From contig NZ_CP017181.1 of assembly GCF_001729765.1 (NCBI RefSeq), forward strand, positions 558,001 to 622,000: DNA of 64,000 nt, given 5' to 3'. This document shows positions 7,338-16,751 of this stretch, in pieces. The notes below the pieces were generated by a model. It was not told where the DNA came from. It ran no database searches and saw only the letters and a list, made by a program, of their open reading frames with translations. Source of the DNA: Enterobacter kobei (GTDB taxonomy: Bacteria; Pseudomonadota; Gammaproteobacteria; Enterobacterales; Enterobacteriaceae). The translations under genes and the position numbers were made by a program. How positions within the stretch are numbered: the stretch's first letter is position 1; every line of letters begins with the position of its first letter.

Positions 7338-9619
7338 TGTTGTTCTCCAATATTCTGTATGGGTGACGCAGTACGGGGGGCCGGAAGCCTGACCCGGCAC
7401 TCACCCTCACCGGTTTTTACCACCAGCTCACCTGGCAGAGGCGGGTCTTCAAGCCAGATAAAACCGTCACGCCCCACAATGGTGGCACCGCGTGGCGTTG
7501 AGACAATGCTGCCGAGCGGGAGCGGATTATGGTGGAGGTCCACCAGTCGGGCCTGAACTGTGACGGCGTGATGGACGTTAAAATCGACTTTTACCGCGCC
7601 GCCGTTGCCCGGTCTGGCCTGCATGTCGGTGACGGGGGCAATCACGTCGGCAGGCAGATCCAGCGGATTGATGCTGACTTTGCTGGCGTGGTAACGCGGC
7701 AGGTCGGTCAGCAGCAGATACCCTTTCTCGTCGGTTTCGCCTGCCGGGCGGTTTTCCAGCATCACCGGCACATGTCCGACACCGTGCGTGGAGACCAGCG
7801 CCAGGCTTTGTTGGCTGTAGCGCAGCGTGTGCAGGCTGCCATCCAGCAGCGTCAGGCTACCCTCGGCTGAGGCATAGTTAGCGCCCTGCGCCATCCCAAC
7901 GTGCCACTCACCTGCGTGGCCCAGATAGCCCACGTCCGCATAGGTTTCCCGGTGCTCGCCAAAGCCTCGCCCCAGCTGCCATGACCAGCCGCCGACCTGA
8001 TCGTCCGGCTGATGGCGATAATCCATGCGCGGCATATCGCGGCTGGCCTGAACGGAGAGGGTATCCTCACGCCCTAACGGGATCGAAAGCATCAGCTGAA
8101 CGTGGCTCGACGCATCCGTAAACGAGCGGGTGTAGCTCAGCGTGGTGGAAATATGCGCCGGCAGCGAGGCGGACCAGGAGGCGTTGAGATAGCGTTGTTT
8201 GGTGCCCTGAATGTTTTGCTGTACCCAGCCCGCACCGAAGGTACCTGAATGGGGTATCGACTGGCTGACCCAAACGCTATCGCTGCGTCTGACGGGGAGG
8301 GTACCGCTCATGCGGGCGTTATCGGCAAATGTGGCATCGGTACGAACGGTACTGGCAGAGATCCCCGTCCCGCGACCGTTCCATTGCCAGCCAAGGCCCC
8401 ACTGTTTTCCCTGACCGTAGGGGCTGTCGCTGATGGCGACATGCTGGCTGATAATCCCTGTCCCGGGCGAGATCAGCCAGTCGACCCCTGTCCCGACATT
8501 GCGCAGTTTACTCTGCTGCTCCGTGTGCAGCGCCAGCGTCAGCTGGTTATTCACCCCGTAGCGCCACCCTGCGTCGAGCATGGGCGAGGCGGCATAGTCA
8601 TTGGATCGCAGGGCGTAGTTTTGTCGCATCCAGCCGATATCCAGCGAGCCGCTGCTGAGTCCTTCCGCCAGCATCCCCGGCGCACCGTAGAGATCGAGCT
8701 GTACGGTACGACGCTGACCGTTGATGTCGGTAATGACCACCTGGGCCTGCCCGCTTCCGGTAAATGAGGGCAGGGTATCCAGCAGAAAATCGCCCGGCGT
8801 GACGCGCTGGCTGCTCTGCTTAAGCCCGTCGATGTACAGATCGACCGTAGAAGGCAGAACCGCCGTGTCGCTGTAACGGCTACGCGGTTCGGTGTTGAGC
8901 TGCGGATTGAGCTCAAAATTACGCGCCCAGTGCAGCCCGCCAAAGCGTACCTGTCGGCTCCAGCGGGCGCCCGTGGTGATGTTGTCGCCCAGCGCCAGGC
9001 TCGTGAGCGAGTCCGTGTTGTCCCACTGCCAGCGGGTTTCAAGGCGTGTGTGGCGGGGCCGACCTGCGCTGTTTTCCTCACCGGCATGGCTCGAAAAGCT
9101 GCTGCTGAACGTCCCGGGAAGCGCCCCGGATGCGGTGAGCGACGTTTGCGCGTTAAGCTGGCGTTTCCCCTCTGCGCCGCTGCCATAAAGCGCATACCCC
9201 AGCGTCAACACGCTGATGGGCTGCGCCTCAGGATAGCGATACTGCGGCGTCGGCCTCCCGACAGACAGATGCTGTTGGCCCTCAAGCGCCTTTGCGTCGG
9301 CGGTAATGGAGACCTGCTGAGCATGCAAATCGAGACTGACTTTCAGACCCGGCAGGGACGTCAGCGCGACCCACTCGTTGGCGTTATCCGGGGCGCGAAG
9401 CCCCAGTTTTTTGAGGTCGCGGTGGTCCATCCACAGCGCATCTCCCACTACCCGGCAGGCCCACAGATCCCCGCGCGGGTCGTGGTTCACGGTGATTGCC
9501 AGCCATTGCAGGGTATCGGCGGCGGGTTCAGTCCGGGCTGACAGCATCAGCGGTAGCCAAAACAGGAGCGCGAGAAGCAAGCGGGCGCAGGGGTATCTGG
9601 CTGGCATGGTGGTCGTCAT
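7328..9619 (-). CDS. Archaic chaperone-usher pilus outer-membrane usher
   Basis: Outer-membrane usher of 763 residues, by position and family the secretion pore for SCPU-type subunits. It has an N-terminal signal sequence (LLLALLFWLPLMLSA), an N-terminal domain that would bind chaperone-subunit complexes, a large beta-barrel with the plug-region motif (ITDINGQRRTVQLDLYG) and C-terminal domains with a terminal Cys pair (ECRVRL; GEQQC). Length and divergence fit the archaic sigma clade (CsuD-like) rather than FimD/PapC. Its first about 90 bp overlap the end of the chaperone gene in another frame; Met at 9619 and Met at 9607 are both possible starts. Confidence 0.88.
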   Translation of the reverse strand: MTTTMPARYPCARLLLALLFWLPLMLSARTEPAADTLQWLAITVNHDPRGDLWACRVVGDALWMDHRDLKKLGLRAPDNANEWVALTSLPGLKVSLDLHAQQVSITADAKALEGQQHLSVGRPTPQYRYPEAQPISVLTLGYALYGSGAEGKRQLNAQTSLTASGALPGTFSSSFSSHAGEENSAGRPRHTRLETRWQWDNTDSLTSLALGDNITTGARWSRQVRFGGLHWARNFELNPQLNTEPRSRYSDTAVLPSTVDLYIDGLKQSSQRVTPGDFLLDTLPSFTGSGQAQVVITDINGQRRTVQLDLYGAPGMLAEGLSSGSLDIGWMRQNYALRSNDYAASPMLDAGWRYGVNNQLTLALHTEQQSKLRNVGTGVDWLISPGTGIISQHVAISDSPYGQGKQWGLGWQWNGRGTGISASTVRTDATFADNARMSGTLPVRRSDSVWVSQSIPHSGTFGAGWVQQNIQGTKQRYLNASWSASLPAHISTTLSYTRSFTDASSHVQLMLSIPLGREDTLSVQASRDMPRMDYRHQPDDQVGGWSWQLGRGFGEHRETYADVGYLGHAGEWHVGMAQGANYASAEGSLTLLDGSLHTLRYSQQSLALVSTHGVGHVPVMLENRPAGETDEKGYLLLTDLPRYHASKVSINPLDLPADVIAPVTDMQARPGNGGAVKVDFNVHHAVTVQARLVDLHHNPLPLGSIVSTPRGATIVGRDGFIWLEDPPLPGELVVKTGEGECRVRLPAPRTASPIQNIGEQQCH

Positions 9620-10304
9620 TGAGATAGGCGCGCAACGCGCTGAACGTGTGGCGCGAAGTGTGCTTTAGCGTTATAAGCGCGGTCTGTCCCGGCAGAACAT
9701 AGCCCGCCAGCCCTTTCAACGACCCGACGACCTGACCGGTGGCCGTCAGAACCTGCAGGTGGCTCAGGCGGATATGGCTGTTTCCGGCGTTATAGCAGCG
9801 GATCGTTCCCGGGGTGTCCGCCTGTTCGCAGCTCAGGGCATCGCGGCTGACGGGCATATTCTGGTTTCCGGCAATGAAGACAGGAATAGAGTAGCGAAGC
9901 AGAAAGTGTATCGCGTTGGGATTGGCCGCACGGGACGTTGCATCCGGTAGCTCATCAATGACCAGCCGGTAACTTTGCTCCTGTTCACGGATCCCTGGCT
10001 GCATCACGATTATGCGCACCAGCTGCTGCTGGCCCGGCGCCAGTGAGGTCATCGCCGGGCTGCTGACCACCTCGTCGGTGGCCGTTAATACATCTTTACC
10101 GTTTTGCTGGGTCCATTCGTAAACCCGTATCTGCGCATGGATGGCCGCTTTACCGCTGTTAGTGAGGTAGACCGCCGAGGCGCTTTGCCCGCTCTGGAGG
10201 TCGAGCGTCACTGGGGCCACCTGAAGCGTGGCGGCCATCGCGTAGCGAGACAGCAGCGCCAGCATCATGAACCACAGAATGAAGCAGGGGAGAAAACGAC
10301 GCAT
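9528..10304 (-). CDS. Archaic pilus periplasmic chaperone
   Basis: Periplasmic PapD-like chaperone that would fold and deliver the SCPU subunits to the usher. It has 258 residues, with a signal peptide ending near ALLSRYAMA. The N-terminal Ig-like domain shows the archaic-family pattern (APVTLDLQSGQSASAVYLTN), followed by VRIIVMQPG and the YRLVIDELPD strand. The ATG at 10304 is 3 bp past the stop of the major subunit gene; a TTG at 10310 overlapping that stop is the alternative. The 3' end overlaps the usher gene by about 90 bp, so the C-terminal tail (DDHHASQIPLRPLASRAP) is encoded in the overlap. Confidence 0.85.
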   Translation of the reverse strand: MRRFLPCFILWFMMLALLSRYAMAATLQVAPVTLDLQSGQSASAVYLTNSGKAAIHAQIRVYEWTQQNGKDVLTATDEVVSSPAMTSLAPGQQQLVRIIVMQPGIREQEQSYRLVIDELPDATSRAANPNAIHFLLRYSIPVFIAGNQNMPVSRDALSCEQADTPGTIRCYNAGNSHIRLSHLQVLTATGQVVGSLKGLAGYVLPGQTALITLKHTSRHTFSALRAYLNDDHHASQIPLRPLASRAPVLATADAVSPD

Positions 10305-10306
10305 GA

Positions 10307-10804
10307 TCAATACACCAGATTCAACGTGACATCATCGCTATAGGCGCCAGCCTGCGCGGTCATCAGGGCACCTGCGTCAATCACGCCATACAGCGTCTCT
10401 TGCTGTTCCATGCCGTTGCCGGTGTCGGTGAGTCCATCGGTGCTGGTAATTTGCGTCTGTTTGCCCTCATCGGCAAAAAGTTTCCAGGCAATCTTCTGTG
10501 CGCCCGTTTCACCGTTTTCTGGCTTCAGCCAGAAGGTGCCGTTGTCACTGCTATCGTTGCTGGTAGCAGAGAGCGTGAACGGCGTCCCGTTGGTACAGAC
10601 GATATCGACCTGCGTTTTGGCTTGAATTTCGCTTGATTCGTCCGAGCCGTGGCGCGAGAAATTGAGGTCGTTGGCTTTGAGCGTGCAGGACTTCACCACC
10701 TCAAGTGAAACGTGCATCGTCGCGCTTGTGGTGCTGTCTGCGGCGATTGCAGCAGCAGGAAGCAGGAGAACGGAACAACATACAACAACAGGGATAATTC
10801 TCAT
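10307..10804 (-). CDS. Archaic pilus major subunit (spore coat U domain)
   Basis: Secreted structural subunit of 165 residues with one SCPU domain. A signal peptide (MRIIPVVVCCSVLLLPAAAIA) is followed by a strand rich in Thr and Ser. Cys40 and Cys70 would form the disulfide, and the C-terminal DDVTLNLVY strand is the usual donor/termination motif. The ATG at 10804 is preceded by AGGAAATACG; a longer in-frame reading would mask the signal peptide and is rejected. As the first and smallest SCPU gene of the operon it probably encodes the shaft subunit (CsuA/B-like role). Confidence 0.85.
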   Translation of the reverse strand: MRIIPVVVCCSVLLLPAAAIAADSTTSATMHVSLEVVKSCTLKANDLNFSRHGSDESSEIQAKTQVDIVCTNGTPFTLSATSNDSSDNGTFWLKPENGETGAQKIAWKLFADEGKQTQITSTDGLTDTGNGMEQQETLYGVIDAGALMTAQAGAYSDDVTLNLVY

Positions 10805-10836
10805 GATCGTATTTCCTGACGTGAATAACAGTGCAA

Positions 10837-11379
10837 TTACAAAGAAGAGGGGAGCGCGTCCAGCAGGCAGAGTTTTTGATGGAATTCCGCCAGGTTCTGG
10901 CAGCAAAATTTGTTCATCGCGTTACGTTTGTGGGTGTAGATCGTTTTAGGTGACTTATTAAGGATTTGCGCAATACGTATCGGGCTGAATCCTTTATGGA
11001 ACAGCATGCAAACCCGCATCTCCTGACAGGTGAGCGTGGCGGTATTCTCGAAAGAGAAGCTTGTGTCGCTAAAACAGAGGCTTAGCTGCGCGAGAGACAC
11101 ATTGTCCGCAACCACTCTGACCCGCGCGTTGTGTAGCCAGGCGTTAATGTCGTTGACCCGGGCCGCGTCCGTCAATAACAGCCAGTTTCCCCCGACGTGC
11201 GTATTGAGCAGCAGTGTCTGCAGACGCATAAGCCCTTGTGGATTAACGTTGTTAATCCAGTACACCTCAGGACGGGGTGATACGGCTGTCGACAGGATCG
11301 AATTCAGGCCAAGCCATAAAAAAGCGTTGCTGCTCAGAACGATAACCTGATAGCCGGCATTTGCGATGAAAGGCGTCAT
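10837..11379 (-). CDS. LuxR-type DNA-binding regulator, coupled to the EAL gene
   Basis: Probable transcriptional regulator of 180 residues. The C-terminal LuxR/FixJ helix-turn-helix is clear (LTCQEMRVCMLFHKGFSP, then IAQILNKSPKTIYTHKRNAMNK, about residues 112-155). The N-terminal half resembles a degenerate receiver of the RcsA/BglJ kind, with no obvious phospho-acceptor Asp. The start ATG (11379) overlaps the stop of the upstream EAL gene (ATGA), and the stop is 32 bp before the pilus major subunit, so the pilus genes are its most likely target. Confidence 0.8.
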   Translation of the reverse strand: MTPFIANAGYQVIVLSSNAFLWLGLNSILSTAVSPRPEVYWINNVNPQGLMRLQTLLLNTHVGGNWLLLTDAARVNDINAWLHNARVRVVADNVSLAQLSLCFSDTSFSFENTATLTCQEMRVCMLFHKGFSPIRIAQILNKSPKTIYTHKRNAMNKFCCQNLAEFHQKLCLLDALPSSL

Positions 11380-12014
11380 TTTAGACCCCACAGATAACCC
11401 TGGCCGTAATCGGCCGCGCTCGCCCGGGCCAGTGCGAAATCGCCCGCCGTTTCGATGCCTTCAATAAGGACTTTACTGGCGACACGCTTGCATTGACGGG
11501 TGAGATGCAGAAACTTCGCCTGCTCTGTGCGCCCGCTCCAGAAAGTATGTTTGTCAATTTTGACGCCACAGAAGCGGATCTGGCTGGCAAGCAGTTCGGG
11601 AAGAATGGCTTCACAGACATCATCAGCCCACACTTCAATTCCCCAAAGATGAAGTGTCGCAATGCAGTTTCGCAGGACCCGGCTTTGCGTATCATCGAGT
11701 TGTACCATCGTATGGAGATCGGTCACTTCGATAGCAAGCCTCTCCGGACAGGGTGTTGCTTCTTTTAGCCTGTCGAGGAAGTCCGTTTCCAGCAGCAAAT
11801 CTGATGTCGCGTTGAGATAATATTTGTCGCCCTCTTCGCAAAACATGGCATGGCGAAGCTGCGCAAAGAAAAGTTGTTTACGCTGCGTCGAAGGCATGGC
11901 GTCAAAATAGTCTTCGAGATTGACGTGGGGCTTTGCCGTGGACAATACCTCCCAGGCAATCACATGTTCACTGCGCAGTGCCCGGATGGATTCGAACTTA
12001 TAGCCGGTTAGCAT
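11376..12014 (-). CDS. EAL-domain protein, probably degenerate, heading the pilus operon
   Basis: Stand-alone EAL domain of 212 residues with no membrane segment. Residues aligning with the c-di-GMP phosphodiesterase signature are present: EVL at 22-24, Asn68, Glu96, the Asp pair 131-132, Lys152, Glu185 and Gln205 (GQGYLWG). However, the loop normally reading DDFGxG is DDVCEA here, so the loop that couples dimerisation to catalysis is altered. It may be a weak phosphodiesterase, a c-di-GMP-binding protein or a protein-interaction domain. Its stop overlaps the start of the LuxR-type gene. FimW in Salmonella fim and MrkJ in Klebsiella mrk are precedents for EAL proteins in fimbrial loci. Confidence 0.8.
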   Translation of the reverse strand: MLTGYKFESIRALRSEHVIAWEVLSTAKPHVNLEDYFDAMPSTQRKQLFFAQLRHAMFCEEGDKYYLNATSDLLLETDFLDRLKEATPCPERLAIEVTDLHTMVQLDDTQSRVLRNCIATLHLWGIEVWADDVCEAILPELLASQIRFCGVKIDKHTFWSGRTEQAKFLHLTRQCKRVASKVLIEGIETAGDFALARASAADYGQGYLWGLK

Positions 12015-12162
12015 GATAAAAGTGTGTCACTCTCCGTCGTTACTTTAGGAGTTACACATTTTATAGAATGGTGTTTTTGCGGGATATTTATAAATAAAAA
12101 TGACTTATATATGGTGTTTTTATCTGATTTATAATCAATTTATAGATTTATTTATTTTTATA

Positions 12163-12188
12163 AGCACCCGGCAGGGACGCCGGGTGCT
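12163..12188 (-). terminator. Terminator of opgB
   Basis: A 10-bp perfect stem (AGCACCCGGC / GCCGGGTGCT) with a 6-base loop is followed, on the minus strand, by an A/T-rich run (TTATAAAAAT). It lies just downstream of the opgB stop. Confidence 0.8.
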
Positions 12189-12194
12189 CAGGCA

Positions 12195-14492
12195 TTAACC
12201 TTGTCTGCTGACAATTTTGATTTCGACCATGCCAATCCCGAGCTCGCGCGGTGAGTGGCCAAGAATATTTCCTTCATTGGTGGACTGCGGGTCTGGCGGC
12301 ACAATCACCAGGGTATTGCTGCGCGATGGGTTGGCAAAATGCAGAGTGTGCGTGCTGACATCATTCCCAAGCGTCAGCGTCTGCTCCTCATCGCCCACGC
12401 GCACCGGCACTGGCTTATTCGCGTTAGGTCCATACGCTCTGGCTGTGATCACCAGGTCAAATTGCTCCGGCAGGGGATGGGTGTACTCAATTTTCACTTC
12501 GTTACCCAACTGCGCGTTTGACCAGCGTCCCCACGACTCCGGACGAGAGATGCCGCTAAACTGCTTCACTTCTTCAGGCGCGCCGGCCACGTTGAAGATG
12601 AAGCTGTCTGCTTTATAGCGAATGTCGTTGTCGACGATTTTCAGCATGTCGATGTTGTGCTGATAGCGTGTGGTATCAATCACCGTATCTTTAAAGGCGG
12701 TTTTGCCTTTCCACTGGGCTTTGTCCACATGCTGCACGGTTTGCTCCCCGCCAAGCTGCCCCTGAGAGACGCACCAGTCGGTCGACAGCGCCAGCGGCTG
12801 TGACCAGAGCTGACCCATTTTGTAACACCTGTCGATCCAGACAAAGTTATCGCGTGGGGCGAAATCGGCCAGCTGGAAACGCAGCGGTGCGGAATATTCA
12901 CTTTCCGGTAGCGGTTCAACGCGACTGTCCGACACCCGTACCAGCAGCGGCAGACGGAAGTTACTGCCAGAGAAGGCAATCGTGTTTTTCTCCCGATCGA
13001 TGGTGAAGTCTTTCATCTCTTTCGGGAAGTTCCACAGCCGGATGATGTCGGGCTTCCAGGCGAGGATTTTCTCCTTCATGTTGAGGAACACTTCCGACAG
13101 GGATTGCCCGGACAGCGTGCTGCGACCCAGGCCAATAAAGTTGTCGCCACCCAGAATGTCCAGCACGGTTGCGCCGTTATCCATGGAGTTGCGTTTGGTG
13201 GCGATCACCTCTTGTTGCGGCTGGTCGCCGCGCAGAACGAAGAACAGGTTGCTGCGATCCTGCTTGTTGAGCTGATCCCAGGCGCTGTTTTTCATCGCCA
13301 GATGGTCAGACGAGACGACGATGACGGTGTTTTTAAAATACGGCGAGGCTTTGATTTTCTCGACCAGCGCGGCGATATGCTCCTGGCTACAGGTCACGGC
13401 GCTGAAGGAGGCGTTGCTTTTGCCGTCCACGTCATAGCGTTTGCGTTTACAGGTGCGCGAGACGAAACCATCCGGATGGTGCGTATCTACCGTCAGCGCG
13501 AAGAGGGAAAAACGCTTCCCGGCGCGGGAAAGCGCCTCGAATTTCTTCCAGGTTTCGTCCAGTACGGTATCGTCATAGAAACCCCAGTCGTTGCGGTAGG
13601 TCGGGTCGGCAACCGTCGTCTTTAACTCTTCTGAGCCGTACAGGTGATCAAAACCGTGGGATTTCAGGAACACATCTTTTCCGGCAAAGCGCAGGTTTGC
13701 ACCCTGCACGAAGTAGTTTTCGTAACCGGAGTTTTTCAGTATATCGCCCAGGCAAATATTCTGCGGGAAGAACGTCGACATCGAGGCTGAAGCGTTACCT
13801 TCAAAAGGTGCGAACAGCGGGATACCGCACTGGGAAGCCACCATCCCGGCGATAGTGTAATCCGTGCCGGGCAACTGCATGGTGTGGCTGAAATCGAGAC
13901 CTTCATCTTTCAGCGCCCCCAGATCCGGGGTCAGGTTCGGGAACGCAGTGTTGTCGAAGTAGGTGCGCTCAAGGCTTTCACCGTAGATATAGACCAGGTT
14001 GAGTTTCGGGTTGGCGATCGTTTTCGATGGCTCTTTGTAGTACGCCACAAAGTCTGGATCGCCGTCACGCGACTGAGATTTCACCAGTTCGGTGATCTGA
14101 TGAAACGCCGGGCTGGCGTCGACGGAGGCTAACGCCAGGAAAAGAGCCAGCAGGCTGTAACCATGATGGTGAGGAAGATGACGACGGCGACGCAGCACCC
14201 AGGCGAGTGCGCCAAAAATGGTTACCAGCGCCACAACCAGGCCCAGCCCCGGAAGAATGTACTTGCCCACTCCCGCGCCCGTCAGGCTGTTCGTCAGGGT
14301 ATAAAGTACCGCATCGTTGATCCCGTCACCGGTGAAGTAATCGCTGGCGTATAAGGTAATGTTTAAAATAATAAAAAAGCCGAGTACGACCAGTGTGGCG
14401 ATAAACCACCAGGTGTTACGGCCGGCTTTCCAGGCATAAACGCCCACAGAAGCCAGAAAAAGGACAAGAGACATGAATTCTGACAACAGCAT
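12195..14492 (-). CDS. opgB: Phosphoglycerol transferase I
   Basis: Inner-membrane enzyme that transfers phosphoglycerol from phosphatidylglycerol to osmoregulated periplasmic glucans. The 765-residue product has about four N-terminal TM segments (residues 5-150), then a periplasmic alkaline-phosphatase-superfamily catalytic domain with [12 protein letters not shown] (metal/nucleophile region), TVDTHHPDG and SSDHLAMKN metal-site motifs. It is close to E. coli OpgB over its full length. It is monocistronic and leftward with its own terminator, and its position beside the tsr-linked accessory block marks the return to conserved gene order. Confidence 0.97.
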   Translation of the reverse strand: MLLSEFMSLVLFLASVGVYAWKAGRNTWWFIATLVVLGFFIILNITLYASDYFTGDGINDAVLYTLTNSLTGAGVGKYILPGLGLVVALVTIFGALAWVLRRRRHLPHHHGYSLLALFLALASVDASPAFHQITELVKSQSRDGDPDFVAYYKEPSKTIANPKLNLVYIYGESLERTYFDNTAFPNLTPDLGALKDEGLDFSHTMQLPGTDYTIAGMVASQCGIPLFAPFEGNASASMSTFFPQNICLGDILKNSGYENYFVQGANLRFAGKDVFLKSHGFDHLYGSEELKTTVADPTYRNDWGFYDDTVLDETWKKFEALSRAGKRFSLFALTVDTHHPDGFVSRTCKRKRYDVDGKSNASFSAVTCSQEHIAALVEKIKASPYFKNTVIVVSSDHLAMKNSAWDQLNKQDRSNLFFVLRGDQPQQEVIATKRNSMDNGATVLDILGGDNFIGLGRSTLSGQSLSEVFLNMKEKILAWKPDIIRLWNFPKEMKDFTIDREKNTIAFSGSNFRLPLLVRVSDSRVEPLPESEYSAPLRFQLADFAPRDNFVWIDRCYKMGQLWSQPLALSTDWCVSQGQLGGEQTVQHVDKAQWKGKTAFKDTVIDTTRYQHNIDMLKIVDNDIRYKADSFIFNVAGAPEEVKQFSGISRPESWGRWSNAQLGNEVKIEYTHPLPEQFDLVITARAYGPNANKPVPVRVGDEEQTLTLGNDVSTHTLHFANPSRSNTLVIVPPDPQSTNEGNILGHSPRELGIGMVEIKIVSRQG

Positions 14493-14695
14493 ATCCTCAT
14501 GACGCCAGGTGCTTCGCTGGCTAACTGTTTATTTTTTGGGTTATACAATGTAATGGCGATGTCGTTTAGCTGCAATTTTAGTGTCACGAAAGTGTGCTGT
14601 TGTTAGGATTTGGTTTAGAAAATCGTTTTTATGAAGAAGGTCGCATCCTGACAAACGGACGCTGAGACGGTGGCAGGTTGGAAAAACGCTCGTTT

Positions 14696-14734
14696 CACGC
14701 CGCGATGCAAGACTATCGCATTAAACGCGGCGTG
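14696..14734. other. Long hairpin in the opgB-yjjA gap
   Basis: The 264-bp gap between yjjA and opgB contains a stem CACGCCGCG / CGCGGCGTG, with an inner ATGC/GCAT pairing, around a loop. There is no T-run on either strand, so it is not an obvious terminator. Nothing else recognisable lies in the gap apart from the expected opgB promoter. Confidence 0.35.
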
Positions 14735-14756
14735 TTGTGGCAGAAAATGGGGGAAA

Positions 14757-15239
14757 TCAGGAGATGAAATTAACGCCTTGTTTCAACACCAGATCGCAGG
14801 CTTTGGTTTTCACCTGTTTCGCCAGAGAAGAGTTGCCGAGGGTGCTCAGGTTAAGTTGCTGACCGTTTTGTGCGTTAAGCAGACCCTGAATGCCATCCAT
14901 ATAGCTGGTATCCGCTTTTTGCTCCTGAGTATCGAGACCCAGTTTACCCAGCACCTGGTTTTTCACGTTTTGCGCGTCGGTCACCGAGGCCAGTTTTTGC
15001 TTCGCGCAATATTCCAGAATCCCCGCCGCGTTGTTCATCGTGCCCGCGCTCAGGCTTTGGGTGCTGTTGCTTAGCAGGCTGGTGAGGGAAGAGGCGGAGA
15101 GCCCACCCTGAGTGCTGCTGCTCTCTTTGGTCAGCTCGTTTGCTGCGCTTGAGAGGGACTCCTGCCAGGACGCCGCTTGCGCTGCGCCGGTAACCAGCAG
15201 CGCGCCTAAAAAGGTGCTGATAAGGATCTGTTTTTTCAT
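14757..15239 (-). CDS. yjjA: Periplasmic DUF2501 protein YjjA
   Basis: Exported protein of unknown function, 160 residues. A clear signal peptide (MKKQILISTFLGALLVTGAAQA) precedes a Ser/Thr/Leu-rich helical region and a C-terminal conserved part with two cysteines (EYCAKQK, KACDLVLKQG). It matches the DUF2501 family member YjjA in sequence and in position between opgB and dnaC. It lies downstream of dnaTC on the same strand. Confidence 0.93.
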   Translation of the reverse strand: MKKQILISTFLGALLVTGAAQAASWQESLSSAANELTKESSSTQGGLSASSLTSLLSNSTQSLSAGTMNNAAGILEYCAKQKLASVTDAQNVKNQVLGKLGLDTQEQKADTSYMDGIQGLLNAQNGQQLNLSTLGNSSLAKQVKTKACDLVLKQGVNFIS

Positions 15240-15323
15240 AATGGCTTTCTCAAAAAGGTCCGTTTTGGGCCGGAAGGGGTTCCAGTATATACCTGTGTCC
15301 CGCTGGCGATTCCTGGAACTGTC

Positions 15324-16061
15324 TTAATACTCTTTGCCGGTAACGCGGCTGCGGTAACTGTCCCAGTCGAAGATGACATACAGACTGTTACCCAGCTTCA
15401 TACGGTCCATGACGCGTTCGCCCAGTAAGCGGGTCATCTCGTCGATGTTGTGGTTTGTGAGCATGCCGGTGGGGCGTTTGGAGGAAGAACGACGATCGAC
15501 AATCTGATTGATGATGACCTTTTCATAACGGGATTCCGTCTGAACGCCAATCTCGTCGATGACCAGTAAATCGACATTACTCAGATCGTTAAGCAGCTGT
15601 TCTTCGCTGGTTTCGCGGTTGCTAAAGGTGTCTTTCATGGCGGACATGATATCGGCCACGGTGATAATGAGCACCGATTTACCGCGCAGAAGCAGTTCGT
15701 TACAGATGGCCGCGGCAAGATGGTTCTTCCCGGTGCCCGGTTTACCGCTAAAAATGAAGCTGGCGATATTACCGTCAAATTCATCCACGTACTGACGTGC
15801 GGCGGCGAGCGCGTTCATCTGCCCGCTGGTTTCAACTTTATAGTTATCAAACGAGCAGTTCTGATGCAGAGGGCGAATACCGGAGCGGTTAAACGTGCGC
15901 TGCATTTTCATCGCCCGGTTTTCGCGGGCGAGCGCGGCGGCACGGATTTTTCCTTGCTCTTTTTGCCACGCCAGCAGTTCTTCCCCCGTCGTGAAAGCGG
16001 GCTTCACGTTGGCTGGCATCATTTTTTGCAGACGTTTCATCAGGTCACCGACGTTCTTCAT
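15324..16061 (-). CDS. dnaC: DNA replication helicase loader DnaC
   Basis: AAA+ ATPase that loads the DnaB helicase at oriC and, with the PriA/DnaT system, at restarted forks. It has 245 residues: an N-terminal DnaB-binding helix, then the AAA+ core with Walker A (GKPGTGKN, residues 106-113), Walker B (LLVIDEIG) and the arginine-finger region near GERVMDRM. The start overlaps the dnaT stop (ATGA), so the pair is translationally coupled as in E. coli. Confidence 0.98.
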   Translation of the reverse strand: MKNVGDLMKRLQKMMPANVKPAFTTGEELLAWQKEQGKIRAAALARENRAMKMQRTFNRSGIRPLHQNCSFDNYKVETSGQMNALAAARQYVDEFDGNIASFIFSGKPGTGKNHLAAAICNELLLRGKSVLIITVADIMSAMKDTFSNRETSEEQLLNDLSNVDLLVIDEIGVQTESRYEKVIINQIVDRRSSSKRPTGMLTNHNIDEMTRLLGERVMDRMKLGNSLYVIFDWDSYRSRVTGKEY

Positions 16062-16603
16062 TTCGCACCTCTGAATCCACTGGGGATCTGTTTATCCGGT
16101 TCTGAAAACGCGTTGATATCGCGTTTTGGCTGGCCGTTATTGCTGGCGCGGGTAATCTGCAGATGACGCGCGAGCTTTTGCTGCCACTGAATATGGGTGA
16201 AAACTTTACCCTCTGCCTGCCACCAGGCCGTAAAGGCGGCGAGCTCTTCCGCGGTGGCCGGTTGGGTTAACGCAATGCCCCACAGCGCGGCCTGCCGTTG
16301 AAAATCGGCGTCGGGCTGCCAGCCCGCATAAAGGGCAAATTTGCCCATCGGAACGGTCACCAGGGCGTTAACCGGTTCATCAAACAACTGGTTATCCAGC
16401 GTGACATCGCTCGCCGGGCGGGATAATTGCGCTTCAGTCTCCAGAAGCTGTGCCAGACGTTCCGGCGTGATTGCGTAAAACGCCGGCGCGTTGTCGGCAA
16501 AAACCGCAACCGTGCCGCCTTCGGCGTGAGTCAACACACCGCGTGGGTCGCGCATAAAGGCATCAATGCCAGCAATGCTGGTGGTCAGAATTCTGGAGGA
16601 CAT
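16058..16603 (-). CDS. dnaT: Primosomal protein DnaT
   Basis: Component of the PriA-PriB-DnaT replication-restart primosome that helps hand DnaB-DnaC to the fork. It has 181 residues, with an N-terminal oligomerisation region and the C-terminal single-strand-DNA-binding domain ([39 protein letters not shown]). It matches E. coli DnaT throughout, with more divergence at the N-terminus. It is the first gene of the leftward dnaT-dnaC operon. Confidence 0.96.
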   Translation of the reverse strand: MSSRILTTSIAGIDAFMRDPRGVLTHAEGGTVAVFADNAPAFYAITPERLAQLLETEAQLSRPASDVTLDNQLFDEPVNALVTVPMGKFALYAGWQPDADFQRQAALWGIALTQPATAEELAAFTAWWQAEGKVFTHIQWQQKLARHLQITRASNNGQPKRDINAFSEPDKQIPSGFRGAK

Positions 16604-16678
16604 AACGCTTACTCTACTGATAACGACGGGCGTGATAAGGGCTTATGGTAGCACAGAGAGGGGGAAGGGAAGGAGGGG

Positions 16679-16748
16679 ATTTCCCCGGTGGCGCTGCGCG
16701 TACCGGGGCTACAGTCATAGACCTGATAAGCACAGCGCCATCAGGCAT
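16679..16748. repeat. REP-like palindromes between ohr and dnaT
   Basis: Two GC-rich imperfect palindromes (CCCCGGTGGCGCTGCGCGTACCGGGG and CCTGATAAGCACAGCGCCATCAGG) fill most of the short gap. The pattern is that of enterobacterial REP units. Confidence 0.65.
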
Positions 16749-16751
16749 TTA

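Noticed and set aside
14678..14767. Short frame between yjjA and opgB (LEKRSFHAAMQDYRIKRG...) that looks protein-like
   Set aside because: It has only a TTG start with no clear ribosome site, contains a long hairpin, and overlaps the yjjA end; support is insufficient to call a gene.
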